Below, in pieces: positions 24,168 through 38,125 of a stretch of 64,000 nt of DNA. Within the stretch, counting starts at the first letter, position 1, and each line of letters starts with the position of its first letter. The notes under the pieces were generated by a model. It saw only the letters and a program-made list of their open reading frames with translations, was not told the DNA's origin and did not search any database. The stretch is from Panulirus ornatus (taxonomy: Eukaryota > Arthropoda > Malacostraca > Decapoda > Palinuridae). The stretch is taken from NCBI RefSeq assembly GCF_036320965.1, contig NC_092250.1:15115600-15179599 (forward strand), given 5' to 3'. Made by a program: the position numbers and the translations under genes.

Positions 24168-25705
24168 GGCTTTCCAAGTCCAGACCCTACAGACCTTTCC
24201 ATGGTTTACCCCAGATGCTACGCATGCCCTGGTTCAATCCATTCACAGCACGTTGACTCTGGTATACCACATCGTTCCAATTCATTCTATTCCTTGCATG
24301 CCTTTCACCCTCCCGTATTTTCAGGCCCCAATCCCTCAAAATCTTTTTCACTTCATCCTTCCACCTCCAATTTGGCCTTCAACTTCTCCTTCTTCCCTCC
24401 ACCTCTGACACATATCCTCTTTGTCAATCTTTCCTCACTCATTCTCTCCATGTGTCCCAACCATTTCAACACACCCTCTTCTGCTATCTCAACCACATTC
24501 TTGTTATTACCACACATCTCTCTTACTCTTTCATTACTTACTCGATCAAACCACCTTACGCCTCATATTGTCCTCAAACATTTCATTTCCAACACATCCA
24601 CCCTCCTCCGCACAACCATATCTGTAGCCCATGCCTCACAATCATATATCATTGTTGGATATCTAAAACACTTCACTTCCTCCAGTTTTTCTCCATTCAA
24701 ACTTACCTCCCAATTAACTTGTCCCTCAACGCTATTGAGCCTACCAACCTTGCTCTTATTCACATTTACTCTCAACTTTCATCTTTCAATCACTTTCCCA
24801 AACTCAGTCACCAACTTCTGCAGTTTCTCACCCGGATCAGCCAACATTGCTGTATCATCAGCGATCAACAGACTCATTTCCCAAGCCCTCTCATCCACAA
24901 AAGAATTCATACTTGCCCCTCTGTCCAAAACTCTTGCATTCACCTTCCTAATCACCCCATCCACAAGCAAATTAAACAACCATGGAGACATTATGCACCC
25001 CTACACCCCATCCACAAGCAAATTAAACAACCATGGAGACATTATGCACCCCTACCACAAACCGACATTTACTGGGAACCAATCACTTTCCTTTCTTCCT
25101 ACTCATACACATGCCTTACATCCTTTGTAAAAACTTTTCACTGCATCTAGCAACTTACCTCCCACACCATATACTCCTTAAACCTTTCACAAAGCATCTC
25201 TATCCACCCTGTTACATGCCATCTCCAGATTCATAAATGCTACATACAAATCCATCTGTTTTTGTAAGTATTTCTCACACATTTGTAAAGCAAACTCATG
25301 GTCCACACATCCTCTACCACTTCTGAAACCACATTACTCTTCCCCAATCTGATGCTCTGTACATGCCTTCACCCTGTCAATCAATACCCTCCCATATAAT
25401 TTCCCAGGGATACTCAACAAACTTATACCTCTGTAATTTGAACACTCACCTTTATCCCCTTTGCCTTTGTACAATGGCACTATGCATGCATTCTGTCAAT
25501 CCTCAGGCACTTCACCATGATCCATACATACATTGAATATCCTTACGAACCAATCAACAACACAGTCACCCCCCCTTTTTTATAAATTCCACTGCAATAC
25601 TTTCCAAACCCGCCACCTTGCTGGCTTTCATCTTCCGCAAAGCTTTCATTACCTACCTCTTCTCTGTTCATCAAACCATTCTCCCTGACCCTCTCACTTC
25701 GCAGA
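24168..25705 (-). pseudogene. LINE copy with in-frame 51-bp tandem duplication (minus)
   Basis: Runs on the minus strand from the linker (25705) through CIVPLYKGKGDKGECSNYRG, GFRSGRGCVDH, a FADD-like box changed to LLIADDTAMLAD, to the WRWKDEVKKIL block at about 24350 and the start of the 3' untranslated region. At about 24953-25055 a 51-bp segment (NNHGDIMHPY on the reverse frame) is present twice. A section around 24650 (RYLGVDL to GMFEGI) is lost. Confidence 0.82.
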
Positions 25706-25970
25706 CCATATGTATATGTGCATGTATGGGTGTTTATGTATATATATGTATGTGTATGTGAGTGGACAGGCCAGTCTTTGTCTGTTTCCTACCTCGCTGA
25801 CGTGGGAAACAGAGATTAAGTATAATAAATGAAAAATGATGTCAATAAATGTACGTGTATGTGTGTTTATGTTTATGTATGTGTACATGAGTGGATGGGT
25901 CATTCTTTGCCGGCTTCCTGGTGCTACCTCGATGACGAGGGAAACAGCGATCAAGTTTAATAATAATAAT
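25706..25970 (+). mobile_element. two LINE 3' tails in tandem (plus)
   Basis: Each unit has a TG/TA-rich tract, then tctttgtctgtttcctacct or tctttgccggcttcctggtg, then cctcg.tgacg.gggaaacag and an aagtataataaatga or aagtttaataataataatga tail. Units are about 25706-25835 and 25840-25980. Confidence 0.75.
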
Positions 25971-26271
25971 GATGATGATAAAACCAATTTATTCATCAAA
26001 GTTATTTTGGTATTCTGATGTTGTCAAGAGGAATATATGTATGAATATTTAGATTCATTTGTATATTCTTTCTCTCCATTCATGTCATCATTAATACCTT
26101 TCCCTGTTCCATGCAGTGGATTTGGTACGTTCAACCTTCACATCATTTGTCTATATCCTCATTGTACCACTCATCTCTCTTGTTTAGATGAATTATGAAC
26201 TTATTTATTCATCATGCAAGATCAACATTGCAGTTTGTGCAACCTTTTTTCACAAAGTACCTCCTTGAATC

Positions 26272-27003
26272 ATAAGATGGGGAGAGACGAAAGTTTTGGG
26301 AGCGTTGAAAAATGTGTGGAAGTCAAGAATGTTATCTTGGAAAGCAAAAATGGGTATGTTTGAAGGAATAGTGGTTCCAACAATGTTACACGGTTGCGAG
26401 GCATGGGCAGTTGTGCAGAGGAGGGTGGATGTGCTAGAAATGAGATGTTTGAGGACAATAAGTGGTGTGAGGTGGTTTGATCAAGTAAGTAATGAAAGGG
26501 TAAGAGAGATGAGTGGTAATGAGAAGACTGTGGTTGAGAGAGCAGAAGAGGGTGTTTAGAAATGGTCTGGTCACATGGAGAGAATGAGTGAGGAAAGATT
26601 GACAAAGAGGATATATGTGTCAGGGGTGGAGGGAACAAGGAGAAGTGGGAGACCTAATTGGAGGTGGCAAGATGGAATGAAAATGATTTTGAGTGATCGG
26701 GGCCTGAACATGCAGGAGGGTGAAAGGCGTGCAAGGAATAGAGTGAATTGGAACGATGTGGTATACCAGGGCCGACACGCTGTCAGTGGATTGAACCAGG
26801 GCATGTGAAGTGCCTGGGGTAAACCATGGAAAGTTTTGTGGGGCCTGGATGTGGAAAGGAAGCTGTGGTTTCGGTGCATTATATATGACAGCTAAAGACT
26901 GAGTGTGAACGAATGTGGCCTTTGTTGTCTTTTCCTAGTGTTACCTTGCGCACATGCGGGGAGGGGGTTTTCATTTCATGTGTGGTGGGGTGGCGACGGG
27001 AAT
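26272..27003 (+). pseudogene. LINE 3' half (plus)
   Basis: Starts at ILGALKNVWKSRMLSWKAKM and MGMFEGIVVPTMLHGCEAWA (26350-26410), continues with RVDVLEMRCLRTISGVRWFD and, after a stop at 26558, MERMSEERLTKRIYVSGVEG. The 3' untranslated region is cut at ggcgacgggaatga, where an A-rich tract and (TA)n follow. Confidence 0.85.
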
Positions 27004-27046
27004 GATAAAAAAATAAAAAATAAAAAAAATAAAAAAAGAAAATATA

Positions 27047-27312
<266 letters not shown>

Positions 27313-27769
27313 GTAAGTAAAAAAAAAAAAAAATTGGTCATGAGGCATAGTATTTTTTTTTCGATTGCACAGTTTAAGGATGTCTTTTATCTACAAGGAA
27401 CATTTCAGGGTGGGTCAAGTCTTGGAAGAAAGTGGCATCTACCTTTGCTTTTTTTAAAGAATCTCTGGTTAGGTCAGTTAGCAAGAGGAATCTTTAGCAG
27501 TCAACAGATGCCTTTATTCACCAACATCTCTGTTTGGATCTGGTTAACCTCTCTTTTGGATACAACCCCTTCAAAGGAAGATGGTGAGGAACAGGTGGGA
27601 AGGGGGGGTAAATTATCTTTTGGGGTAAGCTTTTCTTCAGTTTTGTATCTTGGATTTTCTTGAAGTCTAGATTTCTTCATGTGAGTATGTTATTAGATGC
27701 TCTTTGGCTCTGCTTGTAAGAAATGTAATTCTGTAGAATGAAGAGTCATTTCTCAACCATAGGCAGTTT

Positions 27770-28060
27770 CCTGTAGGCAACCATTTATTCTTTTCCTTCC
27801 TTCATCTCTTTCCATTTAGAAAAATCATTTCTTTCCTAACCATAAGAGACTTGAGCCAAAAATGCCAGAGGTCAGTGAATGAAAGGCAGGAGCTCGCTAC
27901 TTCCTGCCACCTCACCTCATAAGTCTGGGCAGGTTAAGATATGGTTGAGTCCTGGTGTAGGAGCTTCTGCCAGTTTCATATATTCGTACAAGGTGGACCC
28001 CAATGGATACACTTAAAGTTAAAAGGGTAAAAGAGGGATTCAACCCCTCACCAAGCAAAT
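27770..28060. repeat. possible third interspersed repeat family, copy 2
   Basis: Counterpart of 16560-16880: pyrimidine-rich start with ccttccttcatctctttcc, agaaaaatcatttctttcct, gccacctcacctcataagtc, and a gggattcaacccctcacc end. Confidence 0.35.
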
Positions 28061-30428
28061 ACTCTCTTGAATTTTCATAGGGCTCTACCTGTAGTACAAA
28101 AATGGTTATTTAGCCTTCACATACTACATTGTGGACATATTAAATGGGATTATTCATTCTGAAGTAAACCAAAATTGAGACAATAAATCTATGCTCTTCC
28201 AAAGAAACACATTGCTAAGAAAAAATTGGTAGCTGATATATGTTTGATATTGCACCAAAATATTAAAAGTGTTAAACAGCATTTTGAGGTATGTGTTTTT
28301 ATAATGAAAATTTTCATTTGTTTCATGGTGCGCCAAAGAACCCCTTTTTCATGAGCAAAAATGGAAAATGATAATTATTTACCTTGTAAAAATCATGTTT
28401 TATTGTTTATCCACTGGAGTACAAAATATTTACCACTCACACTATCATTTACTGTAATTTGTCAAGGCCTGTGTTGAGATGTGCAGTCACAGCTACCATG
28501 TGAGTTTCTGAACACTTTACATCTCCATGAACCTTCATTAGCACTGATATGACCCTTCAAGTTTCCATTGTGCTGTATTCTCAGCTACAGGTATGAACCT
28601 TTGTCGCGATGACGAGTGAAATGAAACACTGTCACTTACTTGAGGCAGTGTTAATTTTGTCACAACCTAATTTAAAAAATGAATACAAAAATACCAGCAT
28701 CATTAAGGCCCTATTAGATATTATTTTTTTCACATAGGCTGATCAAGTGCTTATCATTATAGATCCTCCATCAACACGTAAGGCCATACTAGAAAAGTCA
28801 GCCGTCATTTCTTGCCACTGTTCACATCAGATACAAATGTGGTTTCACAACACTGTAATGCTGAGCCACTTAAGGCCACATTTCACTCGAGAATCTCACA
28901 GATCATTCATGTTGCATAACTGTTCATTACTTTCAGCTTTTCAAGAGACAATACCAGATTAAGTCAAAGAATGAGAGAAATCCCCATAGCTATATGTTTA
29001 TAGCCTAAAGGTAATTTGAAGTACTGTAGTCAAGTGATGGGACTAATTCTCACTAATTTTCCCTAAAAACGTATCATTACACCTGCTATTATCTGGTATT
29101 TCTAATATACCATCAAAATTTGCTATTTTTTCTAAAATAGGATGATTATCATCATACAGTTTCTTAAGTTTAGAATACTGGATAAAGGACCAAAAATGTA
29201 AATTATTTTATCTTATACAACTGTCATCAAATGACTTATAAATCAAGGAAACAATAATCATAACAATATGTATATATCACAAACAGAGCATTGCTTTAAC
29301 AACAAAAATAGTATTTCACAATCACAGTCTACCTTCATTTTTTTTTTTATCAAAAATACTTAAACAGTTTCTTTTTTTACTTTAAGAACAATATCTTGTT
29401 ATACAGGAATGTAGATTTTTAGTCAAATAAGAAAGAGTACATAGAATATTCAAAGAATGATGGAAGATTACATATAGTCAATAATCATGTCCATGATTAT
29501 GATAAAAAATTAATAAATTAAAGCACTGTATATACAAAAATAGCTGTTGTCAATGGATAAATCTGATAAGTGAATGCATGATGGTAATGCCTCAGAATAA
29601 TGGTTAATATATTCTTAAGCAAAAACAAGTCAGTCACAAAATATACAGTCTTACATAAAAGAAAAGTTTTTAAAAAGGCACACTTGACAGTTCATGTAAG
29701 TGGCTTATAAAGAGTACATATTGATAATGGAAACGGTGTATGAATACCAAATGATATATTTAAAGTGCATTATTGGAATAAAATTACCAATCATCTTACA
29801 AAACTAAGTGAGTGGAATCACAGTGATTATGTTTATATTTCCACTGAAATAATTGCAAATATCATAGACTTTCCAGGCCCAAAAACACAAAATCACCCGC
29901 AAACAGGTTAGATCCAAATGATTTAAATCTCAAAATCTTTCCACTGAAAATAATTGCAAAGATCATAGACTTCCAGGTTGAAAAAACGCAAAATAACCCA
30001 CAAACAGGTTAGACCCAAATTATTTAAATCTGCAAAATGAATGCTATGATTCATCACAACACGTTATGCTTTCAGTCAAATACTATATGTATGTATATAT
30101 ATGATTGAGTAGATATATATTGTTTTCAACTATGAGATAATCGGAAGTTATCAAAATGGTTCTCCACTATAGAGGAAGGGTGGACTAGGATCTACTTCTA
30201 CTAGAAGGGTTTCTAATTCAAAATTCAAAGGGCTGTGCCTGGAATGTCACTAGTATTCAACTGTAACAGCTAGAGCACATTTCTTATTAAGTCGCCTTTT
30301 ATTATAGCTCAAATTACATACAGCCAGTTCATAGCAGTATCAACATTCATAATGGGATGTACTTTAGCACAAAAGGTAACAAAAAAAAATATTGTAAAAG
30401 CTAGCTTAAGATTGAAAAGATGCCAAAC
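28061..30428. other. AT-rich intergenic stretch, nothing recognised
   Basis: Only short frames. A direct duplication of about 100 bp is visible near 29840-30035 (ccactgaaa.taattgcaaa.atcatagact, then cgcaaataac.cacaaacaggttaga in both). Confidence 0.5.
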
Positions 30429-31534
30429 TGATCATAGATAGCTGATGACATGTCAGGGATGATCATAGACAGCTGATGACATTTCAGGGATGATCATAGA
30501 TAGCTGATGACATTTCAGGGATGATCATAGATAGCTGATGACATTTCAGGGATGATCATAGATAGCTGATGACATTTCAGGGATAATCATAGATAGATGA
30601 TGACATGTCAGGGATGATCATAGACAGCTGATGACATTTCAGGGATGATCATAGATAGCTGATGACATTTCAGGGATGATCATAGATAGCTGATGACATT
30701 TCAGGGATGATCATAGATAGCTGATGACATTTCAGGGATGATCACAGATAGATGATGACATTTCAGGGATGATCATAGATAGCTGATGACATTTCAGGGA
30801 TGATCATAGATAGCTGATGACATTTCAGGGATGATCATAGATAGCTGATGACATTTCAGGGATGATCATAGATAGCTGATGACATTTCAGGGATGATCAT
30901 AGATAGATGATGACATTTCAGGGATGATCATAGATAGCTGATGACATTTCAGGGATGATCGTAGATAGCTGATGAAAGTGATGGTCATAGATAGCTAATG
31001 ACATTTCAGGGATGATCATAGATAGCTAATGACATTCCAGGGATGATCATAGATAGCTGATGACATTTCTGGGATGATCATAGATAGCTGATGACACTTC
31101 AGGGATGATCATAAATAGCTAATGACATTTCAGGGATGATCATAGATAGCTGATGACATTTCAGGGATGATCATAGATAGCTGATGACACTTCAGGGATG
31201 ATCATAAATAGCTAATGACGTTTCAGGGATGATCATAGATAGCTAATGACATTTCAGAGATGATCATAGATAGATGATGACATTTCAGGGATAATCATAG
31301 ATAGCTGATGACGTTTCAGGGATGATCATAGATAGCTGATGACGTTTCAGGGATGATCATAGCTGATGACATTTCAGGGATAATCATAGATAGCTGATGA
31401 TGTTTCAGGGATGATCATAGATAGCTGATGACGTTTCAGGGATAATCATAGATAGCTGATGACGTTTCAGGGATGATCATAGATAGCAGGTAACATTTCA
31501 GGGATAATCATAGATAGCTAGTGACATTTCAGGG
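30429..31534. repeat. 31-bp minisatellite, about 36 copies
   Basis: Unit ggatgatcatagatagctga plus tgacatttcag, 31 bp. Variants include gacagctg, gatagatg, gatagctaatg and gacgtttcag; one unit is shortened near 30965-30990 and another near 31350. It lies 1.3 kb beyond the 3' end of the LNX-like gene. Confidence 0.95.
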
Positions 31535-32761
31535 ACAGGCCTATAAATGTTTACAATAGATCCCGAAGGTTTTTTTTTAGACCAGTTCAGTTGCTAGTCC
31601 ATATTAACATGAAAACTGTACAGTTCATAGCAGTATAACAGTTTGTATCTTAAAGGTAAATGCATATATCAGTATTTAATTTGCATTTTGCTATTAACCT
31701 TTTAATGTATGATAATTGATGATTTTAGTATAGTACAACTGATGAAGTTAACATAGTAATGTACATGACTTACCATGTTATTGATCATTTGGTATTATTA
31801 GAGGTTTTACTGTGAAATGATCATACAGTTTACAATACTATTGACAGTTTAAAAGAACCTTTAGTGGTAGAAGTTATGATTTCATCATAAAAAATTCTCA
31901 CAGCAGATATTGAAACTCAGGTTTGTTAACTGTTTGAGCAGTTTGAACTAGAACTCTGGAAATGTTTTGAGTCAAGTTTTATCTGTTCTGTTATGGTATT
32001 TTACTGTATTAAGAGTCAGACAGATGCCCAGTTATTAATTCTATGAAACATGTTTTGTTTCATATTTTGTATACTATGTCATGAACACCAACAAAAACTT
32101 GATATTCCTCAAAATTTGCTCTAAATTTACCACAGCAGGAACTTCAACTCTCCATTCTTGAATTCCCATATTATAACATGGTAGATATTTGAGAATTACA
32201 ACCAAATAGTGGTGAACTATGGTCATTACTGGTTAGATGAATACAGCTGAATTTATTGTTGCTGGGATTAGTATTGCTTTTCACTTCATATTTTGAAAAA
32301 TTAAATGGTGTATGGTTAGCTGTTTGATTATTACTATACTTCTGCACCTCACATTGTTTATAAATGGTATTTATGCAGAAAAACTAAATGATGTTAATTT
32401 GTTTTACCATTTTTGAACTTGCACAGCACAGTGGAAATGAATGTGATTTTGAGCTTGCCAAATTGTTGTGAAAAATGAATCAACTTTTTCATATATGATT
32501 TACTCTTAGTTTACAGCAGATTATACACAACTTATGCCACAGTTTGGCCAATAGTTATAATGAAGATGTGCTGATAACAAATGAACTCGGCATATACTGT
32601 TGTTTTAGGGAAGGCATATATTGTATTTAGTCAGTAAGAGTGATTGTTTTGACAGCATTAGACCCATCTTCACGCATCAGAGACGTATGTTACACTGACC
32701 ATATTATTAGTATATGATAAAAAAGGCGTGTGATGATCATTTTGATGTGCAATTATTTCAC
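31535..32761. other. 3' flank of LNX-like gene; nothing recognised
   Basis: AT-rich; no open frame above background and no repeat detected by eye. Confidence 0.5.
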
Positions 32762-32767
32762 TTTATT
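32762..32767 (-). terminator. candidate polyadenylation signal of LNX-like gene
   Basis: The minus strand reads AATAAA about 56 bases past the TGA stop, in the context tcAAATAAAGtg. Distance and orientation fit a short 3' untranslated region, but AATAAA is common in AT-rich DNA. Confidence 0.45.
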
Positions 32768-32822
32768 TGATATGGGCATAAACAGAAAGACCTTTGCCTG
32801 TAGAAAACATAAGTAGTATAGG

Positions 32823-33305
32823 TCACAGTTCTGTACCAAGCCATGACACAACCTCAAGGTTGACTCTCTGTCCTGCCTGTTTCAAAAGGGTGACTGCAGA
32901 AGCATGACGCACAAGCTCCAGTGAGTGGCCATCCACAGAGAGCAGTCGATCGCCACAACGCAGTTTGCCCTCAAGGGCAGCAGGGGATGATTGTACCACA
33001 AAGAGGACATGGATAGGTTCAGCACCACGCTGAGGATCAGAACCACCGACTATACTGAAGCCAAGAGAGGCCCCAGGAGCCCTATGCAGCACAACACTTT
33101 TAGATATGTGCAGGGATCGTGGGAGCTTCTGCCAGTACAGCCAAGACGGAACAAAATTGGCTGAACCCACTGATGTTTCAGGACCATCTAGAAGAGAAAG
33201 TGTGACACCCACCAGTTCTGCTGTTGCCTTCAGAAGTGCCACTGCCTGCCCGTGGGTTAATCCCAGCAGTGATTGGCCATTTACTGATAGCAACACATCT
33301 CCCTT
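32823..33305 (-). CDS. LNX-like gene terminal exon: end of PDZ3, PDZ4, stop
   Basis: 483 nt, acceptor ctttccatggcag, starting KGDVLLSVNGQSLLGLTHGQ and ending VVSWLGTEL with TGA. PDZ4 includes GASLGFSIVGGSDPQRGAEP and CGDRLLSVDGHSLELV, a complete domain. Confidence 0.88.
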   Translation of the reverse strand, partial: KGDVLLSVNGQSLLGLTHGQAVALLKATAELVGVTLSLLDGPETSVGSANFVPSWLYWQKLPRSLHISKSVVLHRAPGASLGFSIVGGSDPQRGAEPIHVLFVVQSSPAALEGKLRCGDRLLSVDGHSLELVRHASAVTLLKQAGQRVNLEVVSWLGTEL

Positions 33306-36300
33306 CTGCCATGGAAAGAAAAGAAATTATTAAGTGATAAATGCATGTAAGTTATGTGAAAGGCATTTACGACATGAAATAGTAAATAGTGTATATCATA
33401 TGGAATATACATATATGCACATTACCACCACACTCCTCAGCCTATAGTTCAGCTCATTTGACCTAATTGGCTTCCTGAGGACTATAGGAGCCCAAGAGAA
33501 GCAGGGTCTGGGGCAGGAAGGTAAGGTGTACATATACACATTGATTCATCTTTGCAAAAGAGGTATGGACCAAGCATGAACAAAGTCATTTCTGTAAAAG
33601 CTTTATCATTGTCTGTTGATTACATCCTTGAAGCTGAAGGAGCCCCTTCAGAGAAAGGGGTCCTGGGGTTATTTAATGATAATAATAAGAAGAATTATAG
33701 AAATACATGCTGCTAATGGATTATTTTTTTCATACATGCTTACTATTTCCCTGCATGAATGAGGTAGTGTCAAGAACAGATGACAGAGTCTTGGAGAGAA
33801 AATTCCTCACTTGGCTCCTTGCTTAGTTCCTTCTTTTGAAAACTGATACAGGAAGGGATTTCAAGCCATCCACTTCTGCCCCTCTTAGTCGCCTTCTACA
33901 ACATGTACGGAATATGTGGGCAATATTCTGCATCCCCTATCCCCAAGGATAAGATCAAGGATGCACTCCAGACGAGAACAGGAATACACTAAAGAAAATA
34001 TACTCTACTATACACACACAGAGGTCAGTCATAAGCATCCAAGGGCAGCTTTCATCTTTTTGATAAGATTGAAACAGACTACAGCTTCAGCAGTCCTATG
34101 ATATAAGTAGGGAGAAGCAGACACCAGAAAGCCCTAAAGTGCTTTATTCTCAATTCTATTTTTTGTCTTTTCTTATCAGCCAATCAATATCTTTAAAAAA
34201 GAGTACTGGATGAGCAGCACAGAATAGATTCAAAGTACCAAGTACACCCCCTCCCCAACATACGTCCAAGTTCCATTCTGACCAACAGGTCGGATCTCGA
34301 AATGAATGTAAGTCGTACGTATGTCAGCATGGCTTGTAGACTATGTATTTCTGTTCAGCATTCTTTTATCCTATTCAGTTTCTAGTATGATTATCTCATT
34401 TTTATATTAACCAGCTTTATGATTCTGTAGTTTATTTTTACCTTTTACTGAAGAATCTTTAGTTCATATTTCATCATTTTTATTTACTTTTTTTTTTCAG
34501 CCATATGTATGGATGGTCATAAGTCACACAGGTCACAAGTAGGGGACAGCTTGTATAATCTGTTGGTTTTCTTATCAGTTGTTTTATAATCACTGAAAGA
34601 TATAAAGTAAATATGGTAAAAGAAGTTTTATAAAAGGAAAGATTAAAACATTATGGCACAGTACTGTTAGTACTGCCTGCATGACTTCATTAAAGAAATC
34701 TTGGCACATGATCTGGGCTTTGAATATTTAGAAGCTTTAGTGAATCAACAGATTAAGACTGAAATTTTGAATTGAGGAGATATTCAGTATAAGCCCAAAC
34801 CTAACCTATACTAGAATTTAAGTAAAAAAATAGAGACAGGGAATGTAAATTATCATAACCATAATGTTGTAACTAAATCATTAGGAGGGACTGGATGAAG
34901 GGATTTTTTAAATGTTTTGAATTTGAAGGAATTCCTAAACTAGAATATGTACCCTCACCGTATGTTGATTTACTTGTGACTGCAGTAATGCATTACACCT
35001 ATTGACCAACCATCAGAGCTGCGCAACAAGTATATTAGTAGATTCCTTAACTTGATTCCAAGTGGTTAGCCATTTTACTTGTACTTGGCTAATCATACTT
35101 AATTACAGGTTACCAACTGTTGCCAGATGAATAAGTTTTATATCTTTGATGTCAGTAAGTATCACTGCTGTTGTATGTGATTTTCTTTTTGCTGTGCAAC
35201 TAATTATCCAGTTGGTAGCATTTATTTTTCCATCCTGATTCATAGCTTCATTACGTATAATTATCCAGTTGGTAGCATTTATTTTTCTATCCTGATTCAT
35301 AGCTTCATTACGTATGCTTGTGCTGTGAGTGAGGGTTAGTGCATCTGTGTGGATGCTCTTGGTCTGGTAGTCCATGTTCACCTTCAATCCAGGGCAAATT
35401 CTTGACATTAGTCAGCCCAAAAATGGGTCTGATATATGTGACGTTAGTTGCCCAAGAGGGACTTGGCATCCTGCATTCCTGGATTATCATTTTATTCAAA
35501 CCACATACCATACTTGTTGTGTGATTACTGTACTATATATGACATGAAGTTTTGTCATTCTTAAGTTACTGGTATGCCTGTGTCATCAGTAGCATCAGGA
35601 AGCCTTTGAATACTTCTTTACCTATGAAGTTAACATACACATAGACAAAGATGGATGACTCCAACTCCTGCCCCAAATCTTTGACAAGGAAAGCCAGAGA
35701 ATATGAACACAAGAAGTGGGATTACAAGAGATGAATATAAAGGAAAGAGGTAGAGTCATGAACAATAGGAGAGAATATATTTTTGAGAACAGGAGGAAAT
35801 ATAAGTTTATGATGTGTTCCTTATTTTAACTTCTGTGGTCCTTCCTTAAAACCATAAAAGTTAAAGACAGTTTGCTAGCAGACTGTAGTTATGTTTCACA
35901 GATACAGTGAAAATTGAAAGGGCATTTGACATTCACCCATGTAATAATGTATTTCATTATTGAATAATTAGGTATTTATATGTTTTAAGATTTATAGCAT
36001 TGTCATTGCTCAGTAGATTGAGACCAGTGTCAGAAGAATTAAGGATTTTACACACCAGGGTGATATTTCTCCCTGCTGCCTAAAAGGCTCTTGGATTATG
36101 GATGTAAATATTGTAGGGAGATGTACAAAAAGAAGGAAGGCATTATTAATATATATATATTACCAACAGTGTGTAAACATCCCAACACATTGAGCGACTT
36201 ATAACTTTATACACTCTCTAAATGTCATACAGGCCTTAAATAAAAATTCTTACCTTGATATTCCGACATCTTCCAACAGGTCCTTGAGGGTTGATGTTGG

Positions 36301-38051
36301 CAATGTATATTGGTGTATCCCCCTCATTGCTGTTCACACCACCACCAATCCTCATGCCCAGGCTCTCCTTGATACTCTGAAAACAAATTCTGTTAAACAG
36401 TCTGTACATTGTTAGCATTAGTAACACCACTGGTTAGCAGTATGGTAACTTTTTCATCAAATGACGTATACATTTAAAAGTTATGGTTTTGTCATGTTGA
36501 AACACTTCATACACATTTTGATGTATGGTGATATGTATCTGTGGTATAATGGTTAGTGTTACTGAACGTGAGGTATATACAGGCCATCCTGGGTCAAGCC
36601 TGTATAGGTTTGAATCCTAGACATGGCAGACAGTTTGCAGTCAGTTCAGCTGTTCGTCCTCTCATTGGGGTTGGTCAACAAATTGGGTACATAGCTTAGG
36701 CTAGGGTGTATATATATTACAGTGGAATTTATTAAAAAAGGGGGTGACTGTATTGTTGACTAGGTGGTAAGGTTATTTAATGTATGTATGATTCATGGTG
36801 AGGTGCCTGAGGATTGGCAGAATGCTTGCATAGTGCCATAGTACAAAGGCAAAGGGGATAAGAGTGAGTGCTCAAATTTCAGAGGTATAAGTTTGTTGAG
36901 TATTCCTGGTAAATTATATGGGAGGGTGTTGATTGAGAGGGTGAAGGCATGTACAGAGCATCAGATTGGGGAAGAGCAGTGTGGTTTCAGAAGTGGTAGA
37001 GGATGTGTGGATCAGGTGTTTGCTTTGAAGAATGTATGTGAGAAATACTTAGAAAAGCAAATGGATTTGTATGTAGCATTTATGGATCTGGAGAAGGCAT
37101 ATGACAGAGTTGATAGAAATGCTCTGTGGAAGGTACTAAGAATATATGGTGTGGGAGGCAAGTTGTTAGAAGCAGTGAAAAGTTTTTATCGAGGATGTAA
37201 GGCATGTGTAAGTGTAGGAAGAGAGGAAAGTGATTGGTTCTCAGTGAATGTAGGTTTGCGGCAGGGGTGTGTGATGTCTCCATGGTTGTTTGATTTGTTT
37301 ATGGATGGGGTTGTTAGGGAGATGAATGCAAGAGTTTTGGAAAGAGGGGCAAGTATGCAGTCTGTAGGGGATGAGGGAGCTTGGGAAGTGAGTCAGTTGT
37401 TGTTCGCTGATGATACAGCGCTGGTGGCTGATTCATGTGAGAAACTGCAGAAGCTGGTGACTGAGTTTGGTAAAGTGTGTGAAAGGAGGAAGTTGAGCAT
37501 AAATGTGAGTAAGAGATGTTTGAGGAAATGAGATGTTTGAGGGCAATATGTGGTGTGAGGTGGTTTGATCGAGTAAGTAATGTAAGGGTAAGAGAGATGT
37601 GTGGAAATAGAAAGAGTGTGGTTGAGAGAGCAGAAGAGGGTGTTTTGAAATGGTTTGGTCACATGGAGAGAATGAGTGAGGAAAGATTGACCAAGAGGAT
37701 ATATGTGTCGGAGGTGAAGGGAACGAGAAGTGGGAGACCAAATTGGAGGTGGAAAGATGGAGTGAAAAAGATTTTGAGTGATTGGGGCCTGAACATGCAG
37801 GAGGGTGAAAGGCGGGCAAGGAATAGAGTGAATTGGATCGATGTGGTATACCGGGGTCGACGTGCTGTCAATGGATTAAATCAGGGCATGTGAAGCGTCT
37901 GGGGTAAACCATGGAAAGCTGTGTAGGTATGTATATTTGCGTGTGTGGACGTGTATGTATATACATGTGTATGGGGGTGGGTTGGGCCATTTCTTTTGTC
38001 TGTTTCCTTGCGCTATCTTGCAAATGCGGGAGACAGCAAAAAAAAAAAAAA

Positions 38052-38125
<74 letters not shown>

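Noticed and set aside
24150..25150. Plus-strand frames of 326 and 232 codons rich in Ser, His, Pro
   Set aside because: They are antisense shadows of the minus-strand LINE coding region.
36533..36620. Possible tRNA gene with A and B boxes
   Set aside because: Box spacing is too long and no acceptor or anticodon stem pairs; fits a SINE head.
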